DNA of 64,000 bases, from positions 1-64,000 of the forward strand of contig CAZBZP010000015.1 in assembly GCA_964496435.1 (NCBI GenBank). Direction: 5' to 3'. The stretch's first letter is position 1. The number at the start of each line of letters is the position of its first letter. The notes below the pieces were generated by a model. It was not told the origin of the DNA. It saw only the letters and a list, made by a program, of their open reading frames with translations, and did not search any database. This DNA is from Berkiella sp964496435. GTDB taxonomy: Bacteria > Pseudomonadota > Gammaproteobacteria > Berkiellales > Berkiellaceae. Shown here piece after piece: positions 15,936-24,313 of this stretch. A program made the translations under genes and the position numbers.

Positions 15936-17602
15936 TGCGCTTAAGTATTGCTCAATTAAATTATAAAATCGGTGATTTTTCTGGCAATTTCGCCAAGATA
16001 GAAAAAGTACTCAAAGAAAATAGCACGGTTGCGCTAACGATATTCTCAGAATTATCCCTAAGCGGTTATTACCCCATGGACTTGATAGATAACCCTGAGT
16101 TCATCAAAGAGCAAGATAAATATCTGGCAAAATTAGAAGCCCTAACCCAAAGCCTCAATACCAGCGTGATTATCGGTTTTATTGATAAAAACAAGGGAAA
16201 AGGAAAACCCTACCATAATAGTTTATGTTTAATCAGCAAAGGCAAACGCTTAACAACCTATCATAAACGTTTACTGCCTGTTTATAACATCTTTGACGAG
16301 GCAAGACATTTTACAGCTGGTGAGACAGCAGGGATATTTGAATTTGAGGGTCTCAACTTAGGCTTTCTCATTTGTGAAGATGGTTGGGCAGGACTCGATA
16401 ATTATCTTTATGATTGCGATCCTGTCGATGATTTAACAAACAAAGATTTAGACGCCATTATTTGCATTAATGGCTCGCCAAGCAATATCGGCAAACAAGA
16501 ACAAAGAATACACATTTTTTCAGACATCGCAAAACGCTGTCACGCTCCTTTGATATTCACTAATCAAGTAGGTGCTAATGATGATATTGTTTTTGATGGG
16601 ATGAGCTTTGTTGTTGATAAAGAAGGCCTTGTGCAGGGTTGTTTAGCACCGTTTGAAGAAAGCACTGGGATCCTCACTGTAGATAATAAAGCATTCAAGC
16701 TTGTTACTGGATTTATGCCTTATCAGGCACCACAGATAAATGCATTATTTTACCAGCAAACAATCTTAGGGCTTAAAGATTATGTAAGTAAATGTGGCTT
16801 TAAAACGGTTGTGTTGGGTCTATCTGGTGGCATTGATAGCGCCATTACTTTAGCTTTGGCAGTCAAAGCCTTAGGCAAAGATAATGTGAGTGCTCTTGCC
16901 ATGCCTTCACGATACTCATCAAAAGAAAGCCTGCAAGATGCACAAACCTTAAGCCAAACCTTTGGTGTGAAGCTTTATATTGTTTCCATCGAGGAAGAAT
17001 TTAACTTATGTTTAAGGCAGTTTGAAAATAACTTTAAGCAAAAACCCAGCTCACTTACCGAGCAGAATATTCAAGCGCGTTTACGTGGTCGCTTGTTAAT
17101 GGAATATTCTAATCAAACAGGCGCCTTGGTCTTATCAACCGGGAATAAAAGCGAACTAAGCGTAGGCTATACCACAATTTATGGTGATATGACTGGCGGG
17201 TTTAATCTCATTGGTGATCTATATAAAACCCAAGTGTACGACTTAGTAAAATATTTTAACCAACTAAACTCAGCAACGCCTATTCCTGAGTCCATCATTC
17301 ACAAAGCACCCAGTGCTGAGCTTGCCCCTGATCAAAAGGATGCAGATACCTTGCCTGAATACGCCTTGCTTGATCCTATTTTAAAGCTTTATATTGAAGG
17401 CGATCTTTTAGCAACAGATGAAATGGAGCACTGTTTAGCACTCATTAATGAATTACCCAAAGAACTCATTAATAAAGTGCACAGGATGGTAGATAAAGCA
17501 GAATTTAAGCGTCGTCAATCAGCTCCTATTGTACGCGTTCAACGGCGTGCTTTTGGCTATGGAAGACAGGTTCCTATTGCGGCAACGTACCCTTCTTATT
17601 AG
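15935..17602 (+). CDS. nadE: Glutamine-dependent NAD synthetase
   Basis: Amidates deamido-NAD to NAD with glutamine as nitrogen donor. The N-terminal nitrilase-type amidase (residues 1-255) has SELSLSGYYP (catalytic Glu), YHKRLLP (Lys) and LICEDGW (Cys). The C-terminal synthetase has the PP-loop LGLSGGIDSA, STGNKSE and GDMTGGFN. 555 residues, full length. Last gene of the salvage operon, coupled to pncB by a shared base. Confidence 0.96.
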   Translation: MRLSIAQLNYKIGDFSGNFAKIEKVLKENSTVALTIFSELSLSGYYPMDLIDNPEFIKEQDKYLAKLEALTQSLNTSVIIGFIDKNKGKGKPYHNSLCLISKGKRLTTYHKRLLPVYNIFDEARHFTAGETAGIFEFEGLNLGFLICEDGWAGLDNYLYDCDPVDDLTNKDLDAIICINGSPSNIGKQEQRIHIFSDIAKRCHAPLIFTNQVGANDDIVFDGMSFVVDKEGLVQGCLAPFEESTGILTVDNKAFKLVTGFMPYQAPQINALFYQQTILGLKDYVSKCGFKTVVLGLSGGIDSAITLALAVKALGKDNVSALAMPSRYSSKESLQDAQTLSQTFGVKLYIVSIEEEFNLCLRQFENNFKQKPSSLTEQNIQARLRGRLLMEYSNQTGALVLSTGNKSELSVGYTTIYGDMTGGFNLIGDLYKTQVYDLVKYFNQLNSATPIPESIIHKAPSAELAPDQKDADTLPEYALLDPILKLYIEGDLLATDEMEHCLALINELPKELINKVHRMVDKAEFKRRQSAPIVRVQRRAFGYGRQVPIAATYPSY

Positions 17603-17668
17603 AAAACTTGCTTAAAATCTTATACGACTTATAATGATAGCCCTTGTTATCAGTAAATTAGTGTATAT

Positions 17669-18982
17669 ATGCCTAAAGATAAAAATGAAATAATAGGGAA
17701 TAAAGCAAAAAACACGGAAGTAAATAAAAAAGCAACTCAACAAAAAGCGCAGCCCCAAAAGCGTCGAAAAATGAATTTGGACAATAGGGCTTATAAGCCC
17801 CGTCGAACAAAAAAGGTAGATACACAAGCATTTACCACTGAAAGTCTACTAAAACTAATGGGAAGTGCGAGCTCTCCTGCCAAAAAGGCTGTGCTCATCA
17901 ATACGACCAATACGCGCGTGCATTTTGATAATAATGTCATTTTCACACCAACTAAAAAGCACTCAACTCAAGTGCTTTCGCCTACTAAGGTCAAGTTATC
18001 TACCCCTGAAAAAGGCCCCCTAACAAGCTTTGTAACAACACCCATGGGCTCTAAACTAAAACCTAGCCGTATTATCGAATGCGATGATGGCGCTTATACT
18101 TTATTTATCTCTGAAGACAAAGTCGAAGAAAGTGAGCTTAAAATTCCAACATCGGTGAATAAGTGGGTTTTAAAATCCTCACCTATTCCAAAAGATTCTC
18201 TTGATGGCTTTGAAGATTATAAAATCACCCGACAAGGCATTTTTGACACAGAAAAATTAATTAAAAAACGCAAAGAAAGAAGAGAAAATCCCCGCCTCAA
18301 ATCGCAAAATGATTTGATGAAGTACCCTGCAAATAAATCGCTTCGAAAAGCTGGTTTTGAAGTTGAAGATAATACAGCACATTGGTTGGATTTTCTGCCT
18401 CACAACTTTGTTGGTGATGCCTCTCGGACCCCTAAAAACCTAGGAATAGGCACGCGCTTTGCTAATGCCGCTATGGAGCTGGTCAATCGTGCTATTAGGC
18501 AACTGCTCTGTGAAAAAGACAGTTCTTTTACGAGCATCTATTTAACTGTGAAACCAGAGTGGGTACCTGGGTACGAGAATATTCGCTTGTTAAAAAGCCT
18601 TAAGGTCATCATCAAAGATAGCAAAGCAAAAGATGCTCATCAGGCTTGCTTTAAATTTAATTGCTTGACCCTAGAAAAAGTATGTATAACTGATGTCAAC
18701 CCAATCAAGCAGTTTATTCTGAAGAAATTCCAAGATAAAACCAAAGCCGCTAACAAGCAAATAGCTATTCCCGTTGCGCCTTTGGCAGATAAAAGTGTTT
18801 TGGGTTCAATAGAATTGAACACTATTGATGATGTTGAAAATGATGGTTTTAAACTTCATAGAGCGCCCGTGACTTTTGCATTCGACAAGCACTCTTCACA
18901 CAGACGTCCCTTTTCACCGGTTAAACTAAAAAGTAATACACAAAAAACTAAGACTGGGGCTAAAAGATCTTTAAGTTATTGA
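17669..18982 (+). CDS. Basic protein with nuclear-targeting-like motifs; possible secreted effector
   Basis: Not recognised as a known family. 437 residues, strongly basic, with no signal peptide or membrane segment. Residues 31-49 contain two basic clusters, KRRK and PRRTKK, spaced like a bipartite nuclear localisation signal. Five S/T-P-x-K motifs (69-72 SPAK, 93-96 TPTK, 104-107 SPTK, 112-115 TPEK, 416-419 SPVK) resemble eukaryotic histone-tail or CDK-site motifs. Residues 236-275 (AHWLDFLPHNF, then NLGIGTRFANAAMELVN) loosely recall the His...Asn pattern of His-Me finger nucleases. It stands alone between nadE and a terminator. Nuclear targeting, DNA binding and nuclease activity are all inference. 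Confidence 0.6.
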   Translation: MPKDKNEIIGNKAKNTEVNKKATQQKAQPQKRRKMNLDNRAYKPRRTKKVDTQAFTTESLLKLMGSASSPAKKAVLINTTNTRVHFDNNVIFTPTKKHSTQVLSPTKVKLSTPEKGPLTSFVTTPMGSKLKPSRIIECDDGAYTLFISEDKVEESELKIPTSVNKWVLKSSPIPKDSLDGFEDYKITRQGIFDTEKLIKKRKERRENPRLKSQNDLMKYPANKSLRKAGFEVEDNTAHWLDFLPHNFVGDASRTPKNLGIGTRFANAAMELVNRAIRQLLCEKDSSFTSIYLTVKPEWVPGYENIRLLKSLKVIIKDSKAKDAHQACFKFNCLTLEKVCITDVNPIKQFILKKFQDKTKAANKQIAIPVAPLADKSVLGSIELNTIDDVENDGFKLHRAPVTFAFDKHSSHRRPFSPVKLKSNTQKTKTGAKRSLSY

Positions 18983-18999
18983 TCTGAAAATTCACTAAT

Positions 19000-19026
19000 A
19001 TGCAGGCATGTTATCCATGCCTGCAT
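19000..19026. terminator. Convergent terminator
   Basis: Perfect stem TGCAGGCATG/CATGCCTGCA with a five-base loop, placed between the ends of the convergent genes at 18982 and 19034. No long T run on either side. Confidence 0.6.
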
Positions 19027-19033
19027 TAGCGAT

Positions 19034-20722
19034 TTACTGACCATTATGATGATGAATCGCTTCTTCAACTTGCTGTTTTACGGCTTCTAAATTGAAAGAT
19101 GCTGGTGTTTGCATTGGCGGATATTTAATAGCGGTTTCTGCAAGCTCACCTACTAATTTCTGCACTAGTACAAAGCGCCAAAATTCACGCGCGAGAAACT
19201 CATTAAAATACCCTGGTGCTCCCATGGTTAAATTCATTTCTTGGGTACGCTCAAAAGGATCTTGCTTTAAGTTGGTGATCATGGGCATATTCAGCGCAAC
19301 TTTAGGCCCAACCCAACCATCGGGTTGATCAATAAAGCGAAACTTCATATCATCAACACGAATAGCGCCTAAACGTGCTTCTGCAAAATAAAAGATTTCA
19401 TGACGCTTCGATTCTTCTTTACCCGTGATAAGTCCCATCTGGTTGTAACCATCTAGATGAACCGTATATTCCTTGTCACCAAGTTTTTTACCTTCTAACA
19501 ATTCTTCTTTGATTTTATCATTACCCGCTGCTGCTACCAGTGTGGGGAACCAGTCAAGGCCTGAGAACATGCCATTCTCAACTTTACCCGCAGGTACTTT
19601 GCCTGGCCATCTGATAAGTGCTGGCACCCTAAAACCACCTTCAAAGATACTGCCTTTGGCATTTCTAAAAGGTGTCATGCCACCATCTGGCCAGGTAAAT
19701 ACTTCCGCACCATTGTCGGTGGTGAAAATAACGATGGTATTTTCTTCCAAATTATTATCTTTGAGATATTTCATCACAGAGCCAACAATATCATCAAGCT
19801 GCGTCATGCCTGCTTCTTCAGTGCCATAGTTGGTTTCTGAGTTCATCATCCCTTTATATTTATCAGATAAGAATGTGAAAATATGCATACGTGTTGGATT
19901 CAACCAAACAAAAAAGGGCTTGTTCTCTTTTTTAGCGTTATCCATAAACTGAAGCGTTTTGGCTAAAATTTCATCATCGACAGTTTCCATACGTTTGGGA
20001 TCAAGCGCACCTTCGTCTGTCACTTTTTGCATGCCAACTTTACCCCAGCGTGGCATTTCAGTTGTATCATCCGTTGTAGTTGCTTCGCAGGCAATCATAT
20101 TACGTGGACCATATTTATCACGAAATGCTGGATCTTTAGGATAGGAATACCAGTAAGGATCTGACATCGCATCTAAATGATAAAGATATCCCCAAAACTG
20201 ATCAAAGCCATGCACACACGGAAGGTATTTGTTTAAGTCACCAAAATGGTTTTTACCAAATTGGCCTGTCATGTAGCCCATTGATTTCAAAGCGGTCGCA
20301 ATCGTGGGTGCTTTGTCTGGCATACCTACATCAGCGCCTGCTTGGCCAACCGTTGTTAAACCTGTTCGGATAGGTAATTCACCAGTGATAAAATTAGCGC
20401 GACCTGCTGTGCAACTCGCTTCTGCATAATAATCAGTGAAGCGCATTCCTTCGGATGCCAATTTATCCAGGTTAGGCGTTTTGCCTGACATAATGCCTTG
20501 ATGATAAGCGCCAATATTAAACCAGCCAACATCATCCGCCATAATGACGATGATATTTGGCTGACCACTGCTGGGTGTTGCCTCATTGCTGGTTGTTGCT
20601 TGTGCTTCTTTGGTTTCTTTATTGTCTTTTGATTTGGTTTTAGCGCCACAAGAGCAAACAAAAGTGCACGCCATCAAGGCTACTGCAAATTTTTTACCCC
20701 AAGTCATCATTTGAGAATGCAT
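19034..20722 (-). CDS. Sulfatase (arylsulfatase-like) lipoprotein
   Basis: Predicted sulfate-ester hydrolase of the alkaline phosphatase superfamily. An N-terminal signal with lipobox VCSC (Cys25) suggests a lipoprotein, followed by a Ser/Thr/Glu linker. The catalytic domain begins PNIIVIMADDVGW with the metal-binding Asp pair. The formylglycine motif reads CTAGR at Cys104 (usual C-x-P/A-S-R; Gly replaces Ser). GQFGKNHFG and FTTDNGAE supply further active-site residues. The ATG at 20722 has a TAGGTGA ribosome site; the longer ORF to 20770 is unlikely. About 562 residues. No sulfatase-maturing enzyme is visible in this window. Substrate unknown. Confidence 0.85.
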   Translation of the reverse strand: MHSQMMTWGKKFAVALMACTFVCSCGAKTKSKDNKETKEAQATTSNEATPSSGQPNIIVIMADDVGWFNIGAYHQGIMSGKTPNLDKLASEGMRFTDYYAEASCTAGRANFITGELPIRTGLTTVGQAGADVGMPDKAPTIATALKSMGYMTGQFGKNHFGDLNKYLPCVHGFDQFWGYLYHLDAMSDPYWYSYPKDPAFRDKYGPRNMIACEATTTDDTTEMPRWGKVGMQKVTDEGALDPKRMETVDDEILAKTLQFMDNAKKENKPFFVWLNPTRMHIFTFLSDKYKGMMNSETNYGTEEAGMTQLDDIVGSVMKYLKDNNLEENTIVIFTTDNGAEVFTWPDGGMTPFRNAKGSIFEGGFRVPALIRWPGKVPAGKVENGMFSGLDWFPTLVAAAGNDKIKEELLEGKKLGDKEYTVHLDGYNQMGLITGKEESKRHEIFYFAEARLGAIRVDDMKFRFIDQPDGWVGPKVALNMPMITNLKQDPFERTQEMNLTMGAPGYFNEFLAREFWRFVLVQKLVGELAETAIKYPPMQTPASFNLEAVKQQVEEAIHHHNGQ

Positions 20723-20842
20723 AAAATCACCTATTATTAGGACACACAGATTTTTTGAAGGATGGCACATTAATCCTAAACTGTGGGATTCTTTTGATTT
20801 TGCTATACTTTCTAAAGGTCACCTGTAAATATGTAATGGTCT

Positions 20843-21817
20843 ATGACATATTCAAATTCAATTTTAGAGCGCATTGGCAACACGCCCTTAGTAAAATTAA
20901 ACCGTGTTGTTGATAGCAATGCAGCAACCGTTTTAGTCAAATGCGAGTTTATGAACCCCAGCGGTTCAATTAAAGATCGCATGGCACTTTATATAATCGA
21001 GCAAGCAGAAAAAAAAGGGCTACTAAAACCAGGTGGGACCATTGTAGAAAATACTTCAGGTAACACAGGTATGTCCCTTGCGATGATAGCTGCAGTTAAA
21101 GGCTATCGCTGTATATTTACCTTGCCTGATAAAATGAGCCTTGAAAAAATTAATGGCTTAAAAGCCTTTGGAGCTCAGGTTGTGGTAACGCCCACAGATG
21201 TACCTGGTGATTCACCAGAGCATTATGTCAACAAAGCAAAACAAATTGCCAAAGAAACGCCCGGCGCTTTCTATGTGAATCAATACCATAATCAAGATAA
21301 TATTCAAGCACATTATTATTCTACTGGCGCTGAAATATGGCAACAAACCAACGGGCATTTTGATGCTTTTGTGGCAGGCACCGGCACCGGCGGCACCATC
21401 TCAGGCGTGGGGCGGTTTATTAAAGAAAAGACAAAGACGATTAAAATTGTTGGCGTCGATCCAATCGGCAGTGTGCATTACGATTATTTTTACACCCATA
21501 AATTAATCCAACCCGCTGTTTATAAAGTAGAAGGCATTGGTGAAGATATTTTATGTGAAGCTTTGGATTTCTCTGTCGTTGACGAAATGCGACAAACTAA
21601 TGATAATCAGGCATTTGAAATGGCAAGAAGATTGGTAAAAGAAGAAGGATTATTTTGCGGCGGCTCATCGGGCGCCATTGTTTATGCGGCTTGTGAACTT
21701 GCTAAAGAAATGGGGCCAGGTAAAACCATTGTTACCGTTCTTACTGATTCGGGCTCGCGTTATTTATCCAAATTTTTAAATGATGAGTGGATGCAACAAA
21801 ACGGATTTCCAAAATGA
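20843..21817 (+). CDS. Cystathionine beta-synthase (short form, no regulatory CBS domains)
   Basis: PLP enzyme that joins homocysteine and serine to cystathionine. The PLP lysine is Lys44 in PSGSIKDRM; the phosphate loop is GTGTGGT and the substrate loop NTSGNTGMS. The segment EGIGEDILCEALDF and the end KFLNDEWMQQNGF are closer to cystathionine beta-synthase than to CysK. At 324 residues it contains only the catalytic domain. Overlaps the next gene by four bases (ATGA), and that gene encodes a cystathionine gamma-lyase-like enzyme, so the pair makes cysteine from methionine-derived homocysteine. CysK is the alternative. Confidence 0.85.
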   Translation: MTYSNSILERIGNTPLVKLNRVVDSNAATVLVKCEFMNPSGSIKDRMALYIIEQAEKKGLLKPGGTIVENTSGNTGMSLAMIAAVKGYRCIFTLPDKMSLEKINGLKAFGAQVVVTPTDVPGDSPEHYVNKAKQIAKETPGAFYVNQYHNQDNIQAHYYSTGAEIWQQTNGHFDAFVAGTGTGGTISGVGRFIKEKTKTIKIVGVDPIGSVHYDYFYTHKLIQPAVYKVEGIGEDILCEALDFSVVDEMRQTNDNQAFEMARRLVKEEGLFCGGSSGAIVYAACELAKEMGPGKTIVTVLTDSGSRYLSKFLNDEWMQQNGFPK

Positions 21818-22980
21818 AAAAAAATGACAAAACCTCAGCCTTACAATTTGCCACCAAAGCGATTCATGCCGGTTTTGAATGGGATGCAACAGGGGCTGTC
21901 ATGCCACCTGTTTACATGACTTCAACTTATGCACAAAAGTCTCCTGGTGAGCCAATAAGCAAATACGAATATTCACGAACTGCTAACCCAACACGCGATG
22001 TCTTACAAGCCAATTTAGCCGCACTTGAAAATGGCCAGTATGGGATCTGTTTTGCATCCGGCTGTGGCGCCTTTAACACCATTTTACAATTATTTCCTGG
22101 CGCACATGTCATTATTTCAGATGATGTCTATGGTGGCACTCTGCGCCTTTTAGCGAATGTGTTTTCACAATGGGGCATCACTTTTACCCAATGTGATATG
22201 ACCGATTTAGAGGCGTTTAAGCAAGCTTATAGGCCACAAACAAAGCTCATTTGGCTGGAAACACCGTCTAATCCCTTGTTAAAAATTATTGATATTCAAG
22301 CTATTTGCGAAATTAATAAGGCAAAGAATCAAGGTGCACTGGTTGGGGTAGATAATACTTTCGCAACGCCTTACCTACAATCACCCCTTACACTGGGCGC
22401 CGATATGGTGTGCCATTCTACCACCAAGTATATCGGCGGGCATTCTGATGTGATCGGTGGCGCAGTGATTGTGAATGATAAAGCCTTGGCAGAAAAGCTC
22501 TATTATTATCAAAATGCCTCTGGCGCCATTCCTGGCCCCATGGATTGTTTTTTGCTAATCCGCTCCCTTAAGACCTTGCATGTTCGTATGCAAGCGCATT
22601 GCGCCAACGCCAGACAGATTGCAGAATTTTTACAAAGCCATCCACAGGTGAATAAAGTGCACTATCCTGGTTTAACAAACCATCCACAGCATCAACTAGC
22701 CAAGCAACAGATGAAAGATTTTGGCGGTATGATTAGCGTTGTGCTTAAAAATGACAGCAACTATGTAAAAAACTTTTTCCAACGCTTAACTATCTTTACA
22801 TTGGCAGAATCATTAGGGGGCGTTGAATCATTAATTGAGCATCCAGCCTTGATGACGCATGCGGCAATTCCAGCTGATCATCGTAAGAAAATAGGAATTG
22901 AAGATACCCTGGTTCGAATCTCTGTGGGTATTGAAGATGTGCAAGATTTAATTGATGATTTAAAAATCGCACTTCAATAA
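21814..22980 (+). CDS. Cystathionine gamma-lyase (Cys/Met metabolism PLP enzyme)
   Basis: Trans-sulfuration PLP enzyme that cleaves cystathionine to cysteine. Typical family motifs: ATKAIHAGFE, PVYMTSTYAQ, YEYSRTANPTRD, FASGCGAFNT, DDVYGGTLRL, VDNTFATPYLQ, and the PLP lysine in HSTTKYIGGHSDVIGG. SLGGVESL near the end supports gamma-lyase or gamma-synthase. The real start is the ATG at 21814, overlapping the upstream stop; an ORF start at 21787 is inside the previous gene. 388 residues. Pairing with cystathionine beta-synthase favours gamma-lyase over MetB or MetC. Confidence 0.9.
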   Translation: MKKNDKTSALQFATKAIHAGFEWDATGAVMPPVYMTSTYAQKSPGEPISKYEYSRTANPTRDVLQANLAALENGQYGICFASGCGAFNTILQLFPGAHVIISDDVYGGTLRLLANVFSQWGITFTQCDMTDLEAFKQAYRPQTKLIWLETPSNPLLKIIDIQAICEINKAKNQGALVGVDNTFATPYLQSPLTLGADMVCHSTTKYIGGHSDVIGGAVIVNDKALAEKLYYYQNASGAIPGPMDCFLLIRSLKTLHVRMQAHCANARQIAEFLQSHPQVNKVHYPGLTNHPQHQLAKQQMKDFGGMISVVLKNDSNYVKNFFQRLTIFTLAESLGGVESLIEHPALMTHAAIPADHRKKIGIEDTLVRISVGIEDVQDLIDDLKIALQ

Positions 22981-22985
22981 ATAAT

Positions 22986-23513
22986 TTAGTATTTTCCCGG
23001 ATGTTGTCTTGGCTTTTCGATGGGCGATTTTAATTGCTGAATTTCTGTCTTGATTTTCTGAAGCTCTCGCGCATAAGTTGGATTTGCGACGTTTCCCTGA
23101 GGCATCATCTCCATCCCTTTATTTAATATTTCTGCTAATTTTTTATTATAAACATGCTCAGGTATTCTGAATTTTCCATTTTGATCTTTGGCTGCTTGAA
23201 TTAGGTTTGTTAATTCTCTGTTCATGTAAGCTGCAGCTTCTTGAATTCTTTCACCATCATCGTTGGGGACTTTTTTCCCTCTAAAAGCTTTTGTTATAGC
23301 CTTTCTTGCGTTATTTTTTTCTGGCTTATTTGCCAAAACCAACTCTTGATTCACTTCTTTAAAGATGTCTACTAAATCGGCGCGGAATTTATTTGCCGCC
23401 ACCATGCTCGGCTCAACAATAACGAGCAACCCATGCTCTCCTACTCTATTAGTATGAATATTTTCAATTTCTGCGAGCAACTGCTTGGTTTCTACATAGT
23501 TTTTGACTGCCAT
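22986..23513 (-). CDS. Hypothetical helical protein
   Basis: No family recognised. 175 residues, soluble, lysine- and glutamate-rich, probably mostly alpha-helical, without signal peptide or membrane segment. The start at 23513 is preceded by AAAGGTG at suitable spacing. The tail is proline-, lysine- and histidine-rich (EKPRQHPGKY). It is divergent from another unknown gene at 23665, across a shared intergenic region, and convergent with the gamma-lyase gene six bases away. A host-directed role is possible but nothing in the sequence shows it. Confidence 0.65.
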   Translation of the reverse strand: MAVKNYVETKQLLAEIENIHTNRVGEHGLLVIVEPSMVAANKFRADLVDIFKEVNQELVLANKPEKNNARKAITKAFRGKKVPNDDGERIQEAAAYMNRELTNLIQAAKDQNGKFRIPEHVYNKKLAEILNKGMEMMPQGNVANPTYARELQKIKTEIQQLKSPIEKPRQHPGKY

Positions 23514-23604
23514 AACTTTTCACCTTTATACACCGTGTTTTATCTTATGATTAGCTTCGCTGTGATAAAGTTCATTTTTTAACTTGCAAATACACTTTAC
23601 GTTG

Positions 23605-23633
23605 TTGTAGGCAAATTCGTGACACGTTATAAT
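23605..23633 (+). promoter_or_regulatory. Sigma-70-type promoter of the 23665 gene
   Basis: TTGTAG at 23605-23610, a 17-base spacer, then a perfect TATAAT at 23628-23633. Transcription would begin near 23640, leaving a short leader before the ATG at 23665. Confidence 0.7.
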
Positions 23634-23664
23634 CGCAAAAATATTAGCAAAGGAAATGAAAAAA

Positions 23665-24264
23665 ATGAGCACACAAGGCCCAAATTCTAATAAAGACACC
23701 TCCACCACGCTTATATTTTCAAACACAACACCGTTACCCAACTTTGCCATGCTGGCCTTTCAAGATGCCGTCACCAACAACGCTCTTGAAAAAATAAGTT
23801 CTGCCTTTCTTGTGCTTGTAACAGAATTTGAGAGCAATCATGGGCTACAATTTGCTGAACATCTTCGCGATTATTTATATGAAGTATGCGAGAACGCCGT
23901 TAAGACGTGCCCCTTAGAAACTGTCATTCGCTTATTTAATTTAGAATGTCAGGATCGTCGCTTGCTAAAAGAAATGCACAAGGACTTATATATAAACCTG
24001 ATGCTGATAAGTGGATGTCATGAAACTTTTCTTTATCTTTTGACTACAGCACCAGATAATTTAACATTACTTGATTTTCAGCCCTTTTTCGATGGCATGC
24101 CTGAGCAGCAGTATGAGGCTGTTAGAGGAATTTTAACATTGCCAGAAATAGAAGAGCTGAGTGAAGAAGAGCTTGATTTTGGTGTCGCAGCTGATTCTGA
24201 TGACGATTTGTCTGATGGTGAGGTAATTTTAGTAACAGCACTACGAAGACAAGGGCTTCGATAA
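23665..24264 (+). CDS. Hypothetical protein with acidic C-terminal region
   Basis: No family recognised. About 199 residues, soluble, helical, with an acidic stretch near the end (EELSEEELDF, then DSDDDLSDGE) and a basic last few residues. Acidic glutamate-rich tails are common in substrates of the Legionella Dot/Icm system, so it could be an effector, but this is weak evidence. A good promoter lies at 23605-23633. The ATG at 23656 is too close to AAAGGA, so the second ATG at 23665 is preferred. Confidence 0.65.
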   Translation: MSTQGPNSNKDTSTTLIFSNTTPLPNFAMLAFQDAVTNNALEKISSAFLVLVTEFESNHGLQFAEHLRDYLYEVCENAVKTCPLETVIRLFNLECQDRRLLKEMHKDLYINLMLISGCHETFLYLLTTAPDNLTLLDFQPFFDGMPEQQYEAVRGILTLPEIEELSEEELDFGVAADSDDDLSDGEVILVTALRRQGLR

Positions 24265-24273
24265 GCTTTTTAG

Positions 24274-24305
24274 TTTTGTAGGGACGGATGTCCGGCCCTA
24301 CAAAA
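24274..24305. terminator. Bidirectional terminator between the hypothetical gene and purC
   Basis: Ten-base arms TTTTGTAGGG and CCCTACAAAA enclose a second small stem CGGA/TCCG. The arms supply T runs on both strands. Lies between convergent gene ends at 24264 and 24314. Confidence 0.75.
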
Positions 24306-24313
24306 AGTGTGTT

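Noticed and set aside
17612..17827. 71-residue minus-strand frame at the start of the 17669 gene
   Set aside because: Antisense to the Lys-rich start of the gene, which gives an artificial Phe/Leu-rich frame.
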